From: Glandiceps talaboti
Lineage: Eukaryota > Hemichordata > Enteropneusta > Spengelidae
Length of the DNA: 64,000 bases
Assembly: GCF_964340395.1 (NCBI RefSeq)
Contig: NC_135569.1
Coordinates: 12,775,019 to 12,839,018, forward strand
Direction of reading: 5' to 3'
The notes beneath the pieces are model-generated. The model was not told the DNA's origin and ran no database searches. It worked only from the letters and a program-made list of their open reading frames with translations. The translations under genes were made by a program, and so were the position numbers. Each line of letters starts with the position of its first letter. Within the stretch, counting starts at the first letter, position 1. Shown in pieces: positions 25,139 through 38,508 of this stretch.

Positions 25139-26210
25139 TAGACTTTTCTAACATAGGTTGAATGACTGTAATGCTTACAAAATGGTTAACTGCAACAAAA
25201 AGCTAGCAAAAATTAACATGCAATATTTCCAGAAGAGCGTCATTATCATACGATATACCAAGTACCAGCAATATAAAATGTCTGCAGAAAAGTAATAAAT
25301 TGTCTGAAAATTAGCAACCCTAGCTAATCGACCCTGGATTTATACATATAACAAAGCACTTGTCAATTTAACAGTCAACATAATATGCATGTAATGTCAC
25401 AAACATTCACAGGTTGCCACTACGGTAAATAAAATATCTTTCATTGCCTGGTGACCTGTGTTTTTGGTTGGGTCGGTTTCTCTTCAATCAAATTAACTGT
25501 GTGTCTTTAAGATTAAAACTAGTCACAGTGCTAACTGTTTGTTAGTCTAAGATACATAAACAATGAGATCAGATATTTTGGTAAAGGCCGTCCCTACAGC
25601 TAGCTAGCTATTAGTAACTTTGATATGTCACAAGAATCTTGTCAAGTACCTGATTTACAAGGTTTTCATCTGATAATGTCTGATAAAAATCAGAAATTGA
25701 CTAAAAATCAATCAACTTTAAAAGGTTGGTGTCAAGATAAAATTTCAGGAAATAACTGCAGAGCCTTTCAAACTTTTAATACTAGTAGTTAGTTTGAAAG
25801 TGACTGAATGGACAAGTACTTCCATTTAAACAGATGTTGACAGGAATGGGAATGAGGAACAATTGGAAAACAAACAAGAACACAAAAATGTTAAACTAAG
25901 CCTGATACAGCAGAAAATGATAGGTAGACACACAGTACTATTACAAGTCTTACTTTAACTTATGAAGTTATGTTATCTTTTCTGAACAACAGTATTAAGT
26001 AAAGACAGGTTTTTTCTTACTTTTCAACATAAAATACATGGATCTCTCGCTTATAATTATACCCCCATGCCTGACCATGTAACAACAGGTACTCAGTTTT
26101 CAATGAGCACTGTTTACCAGGAGAGACAACATTTTCAATAGCTGTGTAATCATCTCTTGCATAACCCTAAAAGTCTCAAAATATACAGGGATAGAAAAAC
26201 CCCGGGAGCA

Positions 26211-26302
26211 GTACCAGTGGCCAGCTCTGGTAGGTACCAGTGGCCAGCTCTGGTAGGTACCAGTGGTCAGCTCTGGTAGGTACCAGTTGTCAGCTCTGGT
26301 AG
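26211..26302. repeat. Four-copy 23-bp minisatellite
   Basis: GTACCAGTGGCCAGCTCTGG then TAG repeats at 26211, 26234, 26257 and 26280. Confidence 0.85.
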
Positions 26303-27280
26303 GGGTGTGTGGCCAGTGCTGGAAACCCAAGGCCCAATTTTAGAACAACTTTGACCAAAAATCAATACCCCATTTTAGACCATTACAGGTTTTTAACAGA
26401 TGAAAGTTTAGACTCAAATACATTTTCCTTAGGAGGCAACATTAGGGGCAATTAATAGCAGTTATGATTTGGTAAAGGACAATGGACCATACTTTAGACC
26501 AATCAAAATTGAAAATAATGCAAAGTGGACCCCGTTTTAGACTCTCAGCTCGGAAAAAAAAAATATCGCACTTTGGACCAAAAACGCACCCCAAAGGAGG
26601 GCACATATATGTATACTCAAATAAGGGAAGTAGCACCCTGGGATAGAAACAATCCTGAAAGCAGACAACTATCTGTCTAAAATTAATCCCCCAACAGCTA
26701 CCTTTTGCAAAATATCTAACAAAGGTGAAATTGTGGAAATTGTAACCAAAGAATGGGGAATTCTACAAGTAATGATAAACTAGGTATGGGAAAATAAACT
26801 CAAAAAGTTTAAAATAAATGAAAAATGTAATGGAAAACATGAAATGATATCATTCAAACTTGTTGCCACACAGACAACATTCTTTGAATACATGGTTCTA
26901 CCAGCAAAAACACACTGAGAAGTGGTAAATATCACACTAGCTCACGAGAATTAATACAAATGTACTGATTAATAGTTCCTTGAAGTCAAAGTAAATGTTT
27001 TCCATACACTAGCCTTCACATAGTATAACATAAAACTTAAAAACCAAACAGTCAATTGTTTTTGAGTGTACACCTATCAGCATACTGTAAATGTGAAGTC
27101 CAAACATCGCCTATCTCGAGAGGTATGGTACAGCAAACAAAGGCTTCAAAACAATGTCTACTTGTCCAATGTAGCATACTCTGAAAGCTTAAACCTCAAG
27201 CTTAAAACTAACAAACATGACACGGAGAAACAATCATAGTAGGAAAAGTTCTGATACCGGAAAATCTACTAGAGTCTTAC
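26303..27280. other. No gene seen
   Basis: AT-rich DNA with loose recurrences of a TTTTAGAC-type motif (26330-26640). Confidence 0.35.
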
Positions 27281-27352
27281 CTTTGCACATGTAAAGTCGT
27301 ACTGTTCACTTGGTAGGCAGTTCAACAGGCTAGTGAGCTTACTGTGCAATCC
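27281..27352 (-). CDS. Candidate coding exon 3 of the 36-kb gene
   Basis: A 72-bp open segment between CTTAGCAG (AG at 27353-27354) and a strong donor (GCAAAG|GTAAGA). It is phase 0 at both ends, matching the phase-0 end of exon 2, and reads GLHSKLTSLLNCLPSEQYDF then TCAK. The composition looks like an ordinary helical protein. The polypyrimidine tract before the acceptor is weak, and an 8.1-kb intron is implied. It could be a chance open segment; RNA evidence would settle it. Confidence 0.35.
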
Positions 27353-30300
27353 CTGCTAAGTTTCTCTTAGGTATAAAAATTTCTGAGGTCAGGAGCACAT
27401 GACATAGATCCCCCTTCTATTTATGGCACCACAGGAAATACTGAAGAGTTCACCGAAACAATGAAGACTTTCTTAAGTGACGCAACTGTCTACTATTTCA
27501 CCAAGCTTCTCAGAAGTGTTGAGACAGTACACTTGGGGAAACCTTATATGTCATTCCTGTGTGCGTTATAAATTAACATAACAATGCATGATGTGTACAG
27601 CTTTCTGCCAGCTTGTTAATATTAATGATTGGGTCTTTCCATTTAATTACATAGGTAGGTGGGTGGGTAGATGGGTGGGTGGCCCGAGTGCTACCTGAAG
27701 TAGGTATTGTTCATGTCTAACTTTAGAGTGCTTTCTCATTCATCGTTGCAAGTCCACTTACAAATTTCAGTTTCACTTTGCGTGCTAACTTTGCATTTCT
27801 TACTTGTATAAAGTAATTACTACATCAACATTATGGTACCTATATATGAATGGCTGAAAGGTGTTTTAACAATTATATAAACTAGTCTTGTACATAATGT
27901 ATTTGGGTCATTCAAGCTCAAACTATATCGGGTGGTCTTTCTCATTCTTTTGTCTCGAAATTTAAATGTTCATGTTTGTGTTTGTGTTTGAAGAATGTGT
28001 TTACAAAACAGGAACCAGTCCAACTATTGAGTACATGTACAAGGTGTTGATTGAATTAACACTTGGAGAAAACATTAAAGTTTGCAGATGAAGCAAATTC
28101 TAGTAGGAAAGTTTATTGATAAAAACTTTCAAGACTGTTTCGATCCCTCACATGGGCTCTTCACTTCAGGTATCTACACGATTCAGGACCATTATTGATA
28201 TGACAGTACCACCAAGCAGAGTCTAAGTTCTACTACTAACCACACCACACCACTCTCAAGAGCATTGTAATTTGTAGGCTGGGTTAGCAATCTCAAATGA
28301 TCATTCACAAGCAGCTTAATAGCTACAATAGTATACATCGGTTTTTGAATCTGCATGGCCATGGAGACCCCTTTTTTAACGTGGTCAAGAGCCGGCCGGT
28401 TAAAGAGATCTTCACTGAGATTCAAATACCAACACAATTCCTAGCCTATAGCTATACAACTTACAAGCAACTAAAATCTGCCACGCGTTGACTTGGAGCT
28501 AATTCAGAAAGAAATGTATGAGAAACGGAAACCTTCATAGTCCTGCTTGCAGACGTTACGAGTTTCTCACCTAACATGTCTAAGGTTTAAGATACAATAT
28601 CAGAATTAAGTCCCGACTGACTCCTTAGATGCAAGCATGTACGTATGAAAACCTTTGAAACTTTGACCGGGTTGTACTGTACACTTTTCACACACTCTAT
28701 CCGTTCTTATGTAGCTCAAATCTCGAGATAATCACGAGCTAATATACAGTACTGAATGACGATAATTCAACTTACGATATCAATCTAGTCTTGTTGCCAA
28801 CATTGTTCTTGAACTGGTCATGAGCCTTACAAATACAAAGAAAGAATAGGCTGGCCGGCCGTGCCTTGTACGTCACCTATGTTCATATATACGCGCGGTC
28901 ACTGAGAGTTCAGAATTTTCCAGCGTGTAAAATGTTATGGCAGGACCACAGAATGCATAAGGTACTTTCAAAAGGAAAACTATGTCGTGATTTTGTAGAT
29001 TACGACCTACACGCCTTCGTTTTACCTCTGAGCACTCCATCTTTTTCATTCCATCTCACGTCTTTTGGGGAAAGTCCTGGCCTCGCTTTCGATCTTTAAT
29101 TTGATTGGCTTAGAGAGAAGCAGACGACACTTTTTCAATTTCGTATGACATCGACACCGTGAGTTGGGTTTCTAAAATCTCCACACAATTCTACAATAAA
29201 CTACGGTTATTATGCAGTAATACAGCAATTCAGTCAACAGGGAAATAGTATTCTGCATGCTGATAGGCAATTTGTCGTTGGAACTCGTAATTTTCAAATG
29301 GTGGAAGCTAAAAGCAAGCTTATCTAAGTTCCAAAGGTAGGTTAATCTATTTCAGTTGCAGAGTTTGTAGTTTCAAATATATTTCTCTTTTTCACATTCT
29401 TTTTTCAGTTAAAATTACGTGTTCCTTGCCAATTCCACGCAACAAAAACGACTAAATAAAATAAATGAGGGGGGGTCGCCGTGCCGCGAAGAGTACGTAC
29501 TTAGCAGTTGTTGAAATTTAACGCCATTGTTTTCAGATCATGCGCGCGTTTAATCCTATCCACTCAGCTCAGGCTTCCTGAGCTGTCGCTAAAACTTAAA
29601 AGTCCGGCCGTGTACGAAGAAATTCGATTCATTGCTGTTGGCAAGTAAAATTTCCGTTTAACCATGACTAACTCAATTTGATTAACTCACAAATTAAACT
29701 TTTCTAGGTACAAGGTGTGATACTTGAGCTTCAAAACGACTTTAGGCTATACTTCAAGCGCAAGGAAGAATGGGCTGAACTAATAATGGGTGGACTTTAC
29801 AGGCTGTGAGGGCGAGGGTGAGCTTTCAACTTTAATATTATTTACACGTAACTTTCTAAAAATATATAGAGTAATTTAAATTCACTGCAGTGCGCTTCTT
29901 CTTAAAAGTGGCCCGCCGAATAATAAAAATGTTCCAGGAACAGCTGATCCGGGGACTTTCTTCAGGGCCAGGAGCCCGTGTATACATGCGTGTTGCCTTG
30001 CAATTGCTCAGCATGTGAGGGCGTAGTCATATTGGTCTCGTTTCACGCCAGGCAATTTCTCAGACACGATCACATGATCACACGGATTAATAATATATCA
30101 TTGTTATGACGTTTTAACAATTAAAACAATCAATTGTACTAAACGCTGACCCTTTTAATTCATTATGCTGTTGATATTGTTTTACTTCCAAGGCCTACAT
30201 AATCAATATATTAAATATTATGAAACGGTATTGCTACAAATGAGTCTATAGAAAGGCCGTACATATAAATGAATACAATATATTCTGAAATGAAATAGAA

Positions 30301-33300
30301 AAACAACAATTACATTACATTTCATAACATATCGAACGGAAATAATTCGGCAGTTTTCAAAGGAGGCAGCTGCAACATGTAAGATGTATAACACATGTAC
30401 AGAAACGGATTTAATAAAAGCATCCGTTTGGACGGTTTACGGCCTATAGAGACCATATAGACTGCCACGCGACTACTCCTCAATGGTATGATATCAGTAC
30501 ACGTTTGTTGTGGTTACACATATCACATTTCCTTTTCGCTTGAATTAACCGACATGGACTGTCTGAACAAAAAGTTTAATGTTAGGTGAATGTGTTTTTA
30601 TTTGTTCCTGTTAGGGTGTTTAGATGAAACCTGAGTCACGTTCGCTTATCGTCAACAGTTGGCGCTTAATACAGGGGGATCAGCGAGAACAAATACAAAA
30701 CAAAACAAAGAACATATGTTTTTTCCTAATTTCTCTCAAATTCATAGATCTTCTACATCAAGAATCAATGTTTAGAATGATAGATTTTCACATTCCACAC
30801 TAAGAACAATACTACAATGCTGAATGAGACAGGGGTAAAGGCTTAAACGCAAGACTATTAAGAGATTTACAATTTTATTTTATTTTACTAATATTATAAT
30901 AAGACTACTTTGTGAATCTCATTCGTCGTGGACATTATAAATTTTGAAACGTTTGTCATACCAACACCGGATTATCCGTTAGTGTTCGTTGCCCCTACTA
31001 GAAAAACTACAAGTGTATCTAGACGCCTGTATACACCCTAAACTATAACCAATAACCTTCACTAAACCTTGAACACTCCGGAAACATAAGAGTCTGACAA
31101 GCATGGTTTGAAATTAAACGCTTGGTTAGGGAAGTGATTAAAATCTTAGAAGAAGATCTAGAGTGTCTGTAAAATGTTTGAAGTTCAAGGAAAGTGAAGG
31201 ATATAACTATAAAAGGTTGTGGTACGTATGCAAATCCATGCGGCGATTTCCTTTGAGGCGGAAAGCAATCGTAAAATATTTACATTCGATAAACGATAAC
31301 TTCATATCGAACTGGCCAATCTTGTCTTTCATTTTTTTTCACTAGATTGGCATTTTACCATATAAATTAGTCAACATTTGGAAGTTTTTGTCCGTCTCGC
31401 TCTGTTTGAGTTAAAATGGTAACTTCTCACCACATAGAACTTGCCAAGCGTGAAGCCGAAACAGTATATTTGCCTAGGGTTCCAAACCCCATGTAATGTG
31501 TGTGCGCGAACATCATAGTAAGTAAAAGGACACCAGAGCAGATTCCAAATAATGAAACAAAATATATTGATTAAAATAAACAAGAAAAAAATAGTTTTTA
31601 TATTTAAAAAAGTAGTCCATTTGAAGACCCTGTTAAAATACTTGGTGATAGTGAACTTCATGAATAGTATCCCCTCAAAAAATGTACCCTTATGAAAAAA
31701 AATAATATATACGATGTAACAAATAAAATAAAACAAGTCTGGAATCTACGCGGTTCTGGTTGATAATATGGAGAAACTTGTTGTATTAGAGTGGAGAAAA
31801 AAAAGGTGAGATACGTTTTAGAATGAGGTCGACTAAGCTTATAGATTCAATGCAAATAACATAAAGCTGAAATGTACATGGATCTTTACACGCCACCCCC
31901 ACCCACTCCCCACACTCAAACAAACATAATCGTGTCATTTCTGGTGATTTTTTAGACAAATATCTTTGAAAAGTAGGATAAATGACAGAGAAGATTGTCA
32001 GTGTCACTCCGATGATCAAAATTGAACTATAGAATATAAATTAGTCTTCAACTACACTCCTCCTTACTGACAGACACACAATGTACTTCGTCATCACCAG
32101 AAATGGTCATTGCATTGTATTCTAATTCTTCTTCGCGTGACAGAGTTTTGAGTTGATGTCAAACGAAAGAGTCGTCTTGAATTCTTCAAGTTATCTATAC
32201 AAACACATCAACGTCGAATGTTTGCTGATTAACCCAACCACTCTAGAGATCTACACGATAAAGGACTTTCACAATAGTTAGCGAGAACACTGGAATGTGA
32301 ACTCCTTTCATATCAGAGACCTTGCACCTATGCATCAATGACATGTCACTAGACCATACCCATATCATCCATTGTCAGGTGCTCCAGTAATTGTGGTCGT
32401 ACCACCCCAAAATATTCTGTGGTTGGTATACAAGCACAGGTAATTACATTAAAACTTCGACTTAACAACAATTTATTGCAGTCCGCAATGTCTTTGTTTG
32501 TAGTGAATGGCATTACACTCATCCCTCACAGAGGATGTAATGTTATCTTCGGGGCAAGTTGTAAGAATTGGAGATATACTGGGACGGTATGTCCTTCCAG
32601 AAAAAAAACGATGTACTTATAATTACGTACTTCTACAGGTTGAGCAATGTCTTAACAACATCAATACACGTGTGCAGTACGTTTGGAGGGATGAAACTGA
32701 AGACCAGAACAAAATTTTTCACAATGTCAATTAAAGTTGTAATTGTTAATAGTTGGTGGAATCGTAATGAAATGTGTTTCACATTATCATTGCCACTTTG
32801 AAAAAAACACCCCCGTTGTTTAAACAGTCACTTTGACATCTTTTTATGCATCGTATCACTTTCTGCGCATGCACATCTCAATAAAATGCCATTTACAGTG
32901 GTTTCTCCATTTTTAATTTGTTCAAAAACCTTGAACTGTGATTGAAAGTCAGAAACATACAATACACAGTTTTGTTAAGAAATAGAAGTCTTTATTCATA
33001 TTAATTGTTGGCGTTTGATATGGACACGGACACGTGTCATGTCCAGGCCATACTCATGGTCGTTTTTATAAATTCGATTTTTAAATACGATCAATCGTCC
33101 GATAGCTAATTGGAAGTAACGAAACTGCACTTTTTTATGGTACTATATGATACAACAAGTAAAGCAAAGAATGAGAAAATCTTTTTCCGGACCAAAGACG
33201 TCTATATGAATTAGATATGAAATATTTAAGTAAGGATGTCTTGGTAAATGAGTATATTTAAATTTGAACGAAACTTCATCATGATACAGATGGCAGAGTA

Positions 33301-35468
33301 ACCATAAACATAGAAAATTTGGGAAAAGAACGAATATCTAGATTAATTTTAAACAATGAAACTTAGTGATGACACATACTGGAGACCAAACTAAGAAAAT
33401 ATGATGACGAAATTTTCTGTATAATGAAATTTGATGAGAAATATATATTTCGTAGCTAACGTTCGTTGTTGCCACGTTTTAGTCTAACCCAGTGTTTATT
33501 GAAACTAGAGGATATCGGATCAGAAGTTTTCAAAACGTGGAATGTACGTTGTATCAAATAGTTTTAGTTTTGTAACATGACCAGCGCAAATAACTGATTT
33601 GGTACAGAGACTAAAGAAGTCGGCAAAATGACAACAGACACGGCACTGGAGTAAAAATGTGTGTAAGCACTCGACTACTCAAGTGTCATCGAACCAAACA
33701 GCCAAACTCGATCATAAGATGAAACCTAAGACCTACTAAAGCACGTCTCAGAACCCCACTACAAACACTTGACTCTTTGCTGGAGAATTTTTATTGACAG
33801 TTCAGATATCCTAGTACTGCTGGAAAACTAATTTTACGCAAAACACATATTAATCTTATTGAAGTCGGAAAATTTAATGACATCGGGTTCACGACATACA
33901 AATGTACCGTTGTCCGATTGTCAATAGATAGTGGTGAGTGATCGCTGAAAAGTCTTGTATTGAATAACCCTAATACGTTCTGCACTCTATTCTGAGCTTT
34001 CTTTGGTGAATGCTTGTTCGAGTATAAACATCGCTCAACAAGACATGCACACACTTTCAACGAAAAGACCATTATGTCTTTAAAATTAAGTACCGAGGAA
34101 CTGCATGTACACAAATGTGTCGACCCTGACTAAAATGGGAACATTTTCCAGCATGTTTTTTCTTCGAAGCGGAAAATTTTCTGAGGAAAAAAGTTATTCA
34201 GTGTATTGTAGTGGATCTTTTAAAGCAGCGATACCACGATGATTTTGATGACGTCTGTGTTTTGTTGATCACATCACAATCATGGTCTTCAAAGAATGCG
34301 AGTGCATTGTGAGATAGTTTTTTTTATTATTGTTATTGGTATACATAGTACTTCAATACCAGCTAAACAACTCAACATATAGTGTGACCCGGTCAGTTAT
34401 TATAGTGTAAAAAGTACAACCATAATGCGATCCTGGTTCCGAATTGATGCCATGTTAGTACCTCAAGTCTCAAGTGACCTGCCTAGTAGGATTAGCCTAG
34501 ATTGAATACTAAGGCTTGCTCTAAGACTTTTCATGTACCTATACATATGCATGGCAGCATAGGCGAGCCTGAGCTTAATTAAATGTGACGAAATAACGAT
34601 AGATTGCAGTATTGAAAGTAGTACGAGCTGATGACCTTTTATCACTCGCGGATCGTGCGAAGGCACTTTAACATGAAACCTCGATCAATTTATTATGTGG
34701 ACGTTATTGTCGACACAAGGCATTAATATTGTCATCTAGCGTGGATAACACAATTGATGGTATAACATGAGTTTCTTACCCCGACATTATTTTTATATTA
34801 TGCTTGAATATCAGGTTTGAGTTCTGATGATATAGCGAGTGGTGGTTAATATACTTCATCAGTGAGTAGAACGTTATACATATCTTTCAGCAAAAAATAC
34901 TCCACACACCGAAACGCATAACCCCAGTTTTCCGTTTTCTACTCATTGATAACTATACAACGCAATAAACGTCTGTCATGTGTGTATATTGTGATATAAA
35001 GTACAATTTGGTCACTCACTTTCTTTGTTTTAATGTGAATAATAAAGATAATGAAATTATCACACAAATGATTACCAGTTGTGTTTAGAATTACGAATAC
35101 TTTCATGACACTAGAGCGTAAGAATGTCAAACTTTCAACATTTAACGATACCATACATGCATTATACTATAACTGCGTGAAACCTGTTGTTAGCAAACCG
35201 TCCACATGAAACATTCTCTCCATGCAAAATGTAACGTTGTCTGGTTTGATATACACGATTGCTTTCATGTACGCTATCGAGTTTGTTTGTCACGGTTGCT
35301 TTGTGATTAAAGACAGAAAACTATCCAGTTATATCAGGCTGTTATATCGGTCGTAGTGAAACCAACCACCTGTACGATCCTATCCTCGCTTTCCGAGACC
35401 GTACACTAGTACAGCATAATACTTCTTCTAAGTCCAAGTTATAAAATTTTTAATGTTATCAAACTTAC
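27353..35468 (-). other. Probable large intron, with a CpG-richer stretch at 28.85-30.05 kb
   Basis: No convincing coding frame is seen. At 28850-30060 CpG and GC content rise and repeats are few; a CRE-like TACGTCAC (28868) precedes a TATATA-like run. This may be a promoter or first exon of an unseen transcript, but no frame supports it. The rest is unique AT-rich sequence. Confidence 0.35.
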
Positions 35469-35839
35469 CGTTGTTACTTCTCCGTCAGACTGCGCTTCTA
35501 GATCATCACTTCCAGGACTGGAATGAATCGTTACTGTTGGGTGTTCCTCGTTTTTATGGCTCGCACAACATTCGGCATCATTTGTCGAAATTCCATCACC
35601 GTCGTGTGAAATTCGGGCTTCGTTTGTGATCCCATCAGTATTGTCACCTTCATCAATTTCCTTACGCACTTCCCTTGAATTTCTGGAACTGTAACATTCT
35701 TCCCAAGAATTCCTATTTTGAATGTCGTTCATATGGTTTAGCAATTGTAGGCGACATGTTTCTGTGTCTGGGGATAACTTCTCCCTCGGCAAGACGACAG
35801 CAAGGAAGAAGTCAACTTTTGCGAGGAATCTGTTCCACT
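35469..35839 (-). CDS. Coding exon 2 of the same unrecognised gene
   Basis: This 371-bp exon lies between an acceptor (CGATATTTCAG, AG at 35840-35841) and a near-consensus donor (ACAACG|GTAAGT, GT at 35467-35468). With exon 1 it makes exactly 133 codons, so it ends in phase 0. The protein begins with a short hydrophobic/aromatic segment (WNRFLAKVDFFLAVVLP), then a charged LPREKLSPDTETCRLQLL stretch, then a long Asp/Glu/Asn/Ser-rich, probably disordered region ending SDGEVTT. I do not recognise the family. The hydrophobic stretch is too short and charged to call a membrane helix with confidence. No stop or polyadenylation signal follows, so the gene continues toward lower coordinates. Confidence 0.6.
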
Positions 35840-35996
35840 CTGAAATATCGATAAAGATACCCATGGCATTTACAAAAACTTTAATTAATTGACATCGTGG
35901 TTTCTCAACTGACAAGGTGCAATACACATTTCGAGAAGGATAAGTAAAAGGTCGACAAGGTGATTGAATAAATGCATAAAGAACTGGGAAACTCAC

Positions 35997-36024
35997 CATG
36001 TAAATGGGGTCGTTTCGAATCCAT
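35997..36024 (-). CDS. Coding exon 1 of an unrecognised minus-strand gene
   Basis: Starts ATG GAT TCG AAA (MDSKRPHLH) and ends at a strong donor (ACATG|GTGAGT, GT at 35995-35996). The exon leaves one base of a codon, exactly what exon 2 needs: joining across the 157-bp intron gives HLH-E-WNRF with no stop. The phase match, the good donor and the good acceptor support a real gene start. The upstream 200 bp is relatively CpG-rich and could be a promoter. Confidence 0.6.
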
Positions 36025-36226
36025 TATAGATATACACACTAGTATAGTTGATATCGATGTTTGTGCTTGTGTTTGTCAAAACACCTGTCCCGGTATACGA
36101 ATTAATCAAAATCGTGTTACGTCTAATAACATCCCGCCGACTGATCACCAAATCGATTCCTCCAAGCTATTCCCGGATTGTTGTGTATTTTGAGCAACAA
36201 GGTGTACATCCGAAGTAGGCGTCGCG

Positions 36227-36304
36227 ATGTCTTTAGAAGACCGTGAAAGGAATGAAACGGATCAGTTCAATGGAGCGGAGATGTCAGTTGAGGTCAAGTC
36301 ATGA
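36227..36304 (+). CDS. Small ORF, 25 residues, divergent to the 36-kb gene
   Basis: ATG in fair context (GTCGCGATGT), then a charged frame MSLEDRERNETDQFNGAEMS followed by VEVKS and TGA. Codon use looks coding-like and it lies about 200 bp from the opposite-strand gene start, so a bidirectional promoter or an antisense first exon are possible. A weak donor (GAG|GTTAAG) follows the stop. Too short to be certain. Confidence 0.25.
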   Translation: MSLEDRERNETDQFNGAEMSVEVKS

Positions 36305-37108
36305 GGTTAAGGGAACGGCACACTATTTTCCTGTAGGCAATGTGCCTATTTACATGTAAAAGGTGAACCTCACCCACTATGAACAGAATAGTATGTACAC
36401 ACACGACTTGTCGATAAATAACGTACAGCCATAACGGTTGTCGTGTAACCGTACAAAGTATGACCACTATACACCTATGGTGATATTTGTAGGTTGATTA
36501 TTACACAGCTCAGTATATTGCCATCTCGATTTCAAGTAATAAACATACTGTACTCTCACATAACTGATTGTTTACCTGTTGTTGGAGTCCAACTTGATCT
36601 TAATTTAACGCGACTACTTAGTAGTTGGCGACGTTAACGTTAACACAGGCAACTAAATGATCTTGAAATAAATAAATAAATTAATGATACATGTAACATA
36701 TGGGACACAAAACACAACAAGTCTTTAAACACGTATAAATGCAGGTACATTTGTAATATTTTCGAAACAGTCTAAGCTCTACATTTACTTATCATAATAA
36801 AATGATTTATTAGATGTTTATGCATACACATCCAGTATTTGACAGGAGTTGATGTGAACGATATCACACAGACAGTACACAATATATCAGTCAGTTGTGC
36901 AAGGACACAAACATATGTATAACAAGTGGTGACATCTTGAATAAATGAGTGACTATTTTTAGTCTTGATACCTTTAGATGCATGCAAATCAGCTGTTACA
37001 GTATAGTACCTATTTGGCAAACGTAGCGAAATATGATGTATGTACTATCTAATCCATCCATCAATATTACATGTATGTACTTAAATAGATGGATGAGTTC
37101 AGATACTG
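36305..37108. other. No gene seen
   Basis: Unique sequence lying beyond the 5' end of the 36-kb gene and the small ORF. No clear TATA or coding frame. Confidence 0.35.
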
Positions 37109-37146
37109 ATGACAGACAGACAGACAGACAGACAGATAGATACTAG

Positions 37147-37207
<61 letters not shown>

Positions 37208-37238
37208 CATAGAGAGAGATAGATAGTTCGATAGATAG

Positions 37239-37284
<46 letters not shown>

Positions 37285-37287
37285 TTC

Positions 37288-37345
<58 letters not shown>

Positions 37346-37375
37346 AATGCTATGAGATAGATAGATAGATAGAGA
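37109..37375. repeat. (GATA)n microsatellite with (GACA) start
   Basis: GACA units at 37109-37134, then long GATA runs interrupted by ATCATAGAGAGAG and TTCGATAGATAG, to ~37375. Confidence 0.9.
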
Positions 37376-37628
37376 TACTTATATGTAACCTTATATGTTT
37401 GTCAACAGCATGTGTCATGAGTGTAAAGTTAGGGAGATTATTAATATATATGGTAGTTTAATTCGTTTTAACCTGAGGTGATTGTAGCCAGGAACATACA
37501 ATTGCACCCTACAATTGGTTGCGTCATGAACTGTATACACAATTAACAGTTATGATTGCACAATTACCACAATTGGTTTCCGTAAATAATACCACAGTCA
37601 GTAAGGTAAAGTGTAATCGGTGACATTC

Positions 37629-37641
37629 GTTGCATAGCAAC
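37629..37641. promoter_or_regulatory. X-box-like palindrome
   Basis: GTTGCATAGCAAC matches the RFX X-box pattern (GTTGC, short spacer, GCAAC). A site match only; no promoter is known nearby. Confidence 0.25.
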
Positions 37642-37888
37642 ACGACTGTGAGCAATTAATTTGTTGTTATACAGGTACATGAGATACTACGTGACTTACT
37701 TAGGGAAGGCCTTGACCTAAAGCAATCAATTTTTAATTGATATTCTCAAAGTCTACTAGCTAATAAAATAACATGACACTATAATTACAGTATTGTTTAT
37801 GTTTCTGACATCATCAGATATACTTGCGGAAATTGAAATTTTGACACTATGTTGTGATGTACGTGAAACGACCCCATAGGTATTATAG

Positions 37889-38335
37889 ACTACATTGCAT
37901 TGTCACGGCACAAACACGAGTGGTTCATTAACCGCTGTTATATTGCTCTCAAATCCTGTACTTTTTAACGAAATGTTACAACCTGAAGTACAAGTGGGGG
38001 AGTGTTCTGACACGCCGGAAGTCCATGGTGCAATTTCCGGTTTATGTAATTGTTGTGCGACCATAGACCTTTCGTCACAGTGTAGGGTGTATGGTTATAC
38101 CTGTACTTTTTGTTGTAAGCAAGTGTGCGTGGTAGCTAGCTTGTAACCTATACCGTGTTGTTCTACAGAATGTTATTACGGAATTGAAATACAACCGACT
38201 TCTGAGTCATATATGTTTTGTAGTGTGTGTGGTGAGCGTGGGTTCTACTGGTCCGTGTTACAGTGTAGCTCTGTCAAGTCGTCCATACTCTCCTGGAAAG
38301 ACCGCCGGGTCGAATGTGTCCTGACTCAGAAATAG
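37889..38335 (+). pseudogene. Cys-rich broken frame resembling decayed sushi/CCP domains
   Basis: One frame is open from 37889 to TAA at 38144-38146, and the same frame stays open from 38147 to TAG at 38333-38335. Both halves are Cys-rich and contain sushi-like spacing. The first half has a C-x2-PEVHGAISGL segment followed by YGYTCTFCCKQ, similar to the first half of a CCP domain. The second has CSVCGERGFYWSVLQC followed by SSVKSSILSW and DRRVEC, similar to the W-x-C end of one CCP domain and the start of the next. There is no good ATG at the front and a stop breaks the frame, so I read it as a relic or an exon remnant. The CCP assignment comes from pattern memory, not a search. Confidence 0.35.
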
Positions 38336-38463
38336 ATATTTGGTCCTATGTAATAAATACCAAAACTGAAAATCCTACAGTTCTTGTGCAAGTGCAAAGC
38401 CATTCGCTAGAATAAAATCTACCTTTACAGATTGGGTGTTTTCTTGAAGTATGGCGTCCCCTG

Positions 38464-38508
38464 AAACAAAACAAAACAAAACAAAACAAAACAAAACAAA
38501 ACAAAACA
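38464..38508. repeat. (AAAAC)n microsatellite
   Basis: About nine AAAAC/ACAAA pentamers. The surrounding 38336-39080 shows no gene. Confidence 0.9.

Noticed and set aside
31371-31736. 121-codon hydrophobic minus-strand frame
   Set aside because: Phe/Ile/Lys-rich AT-driven composition, no splice or start support, no recognised domain.
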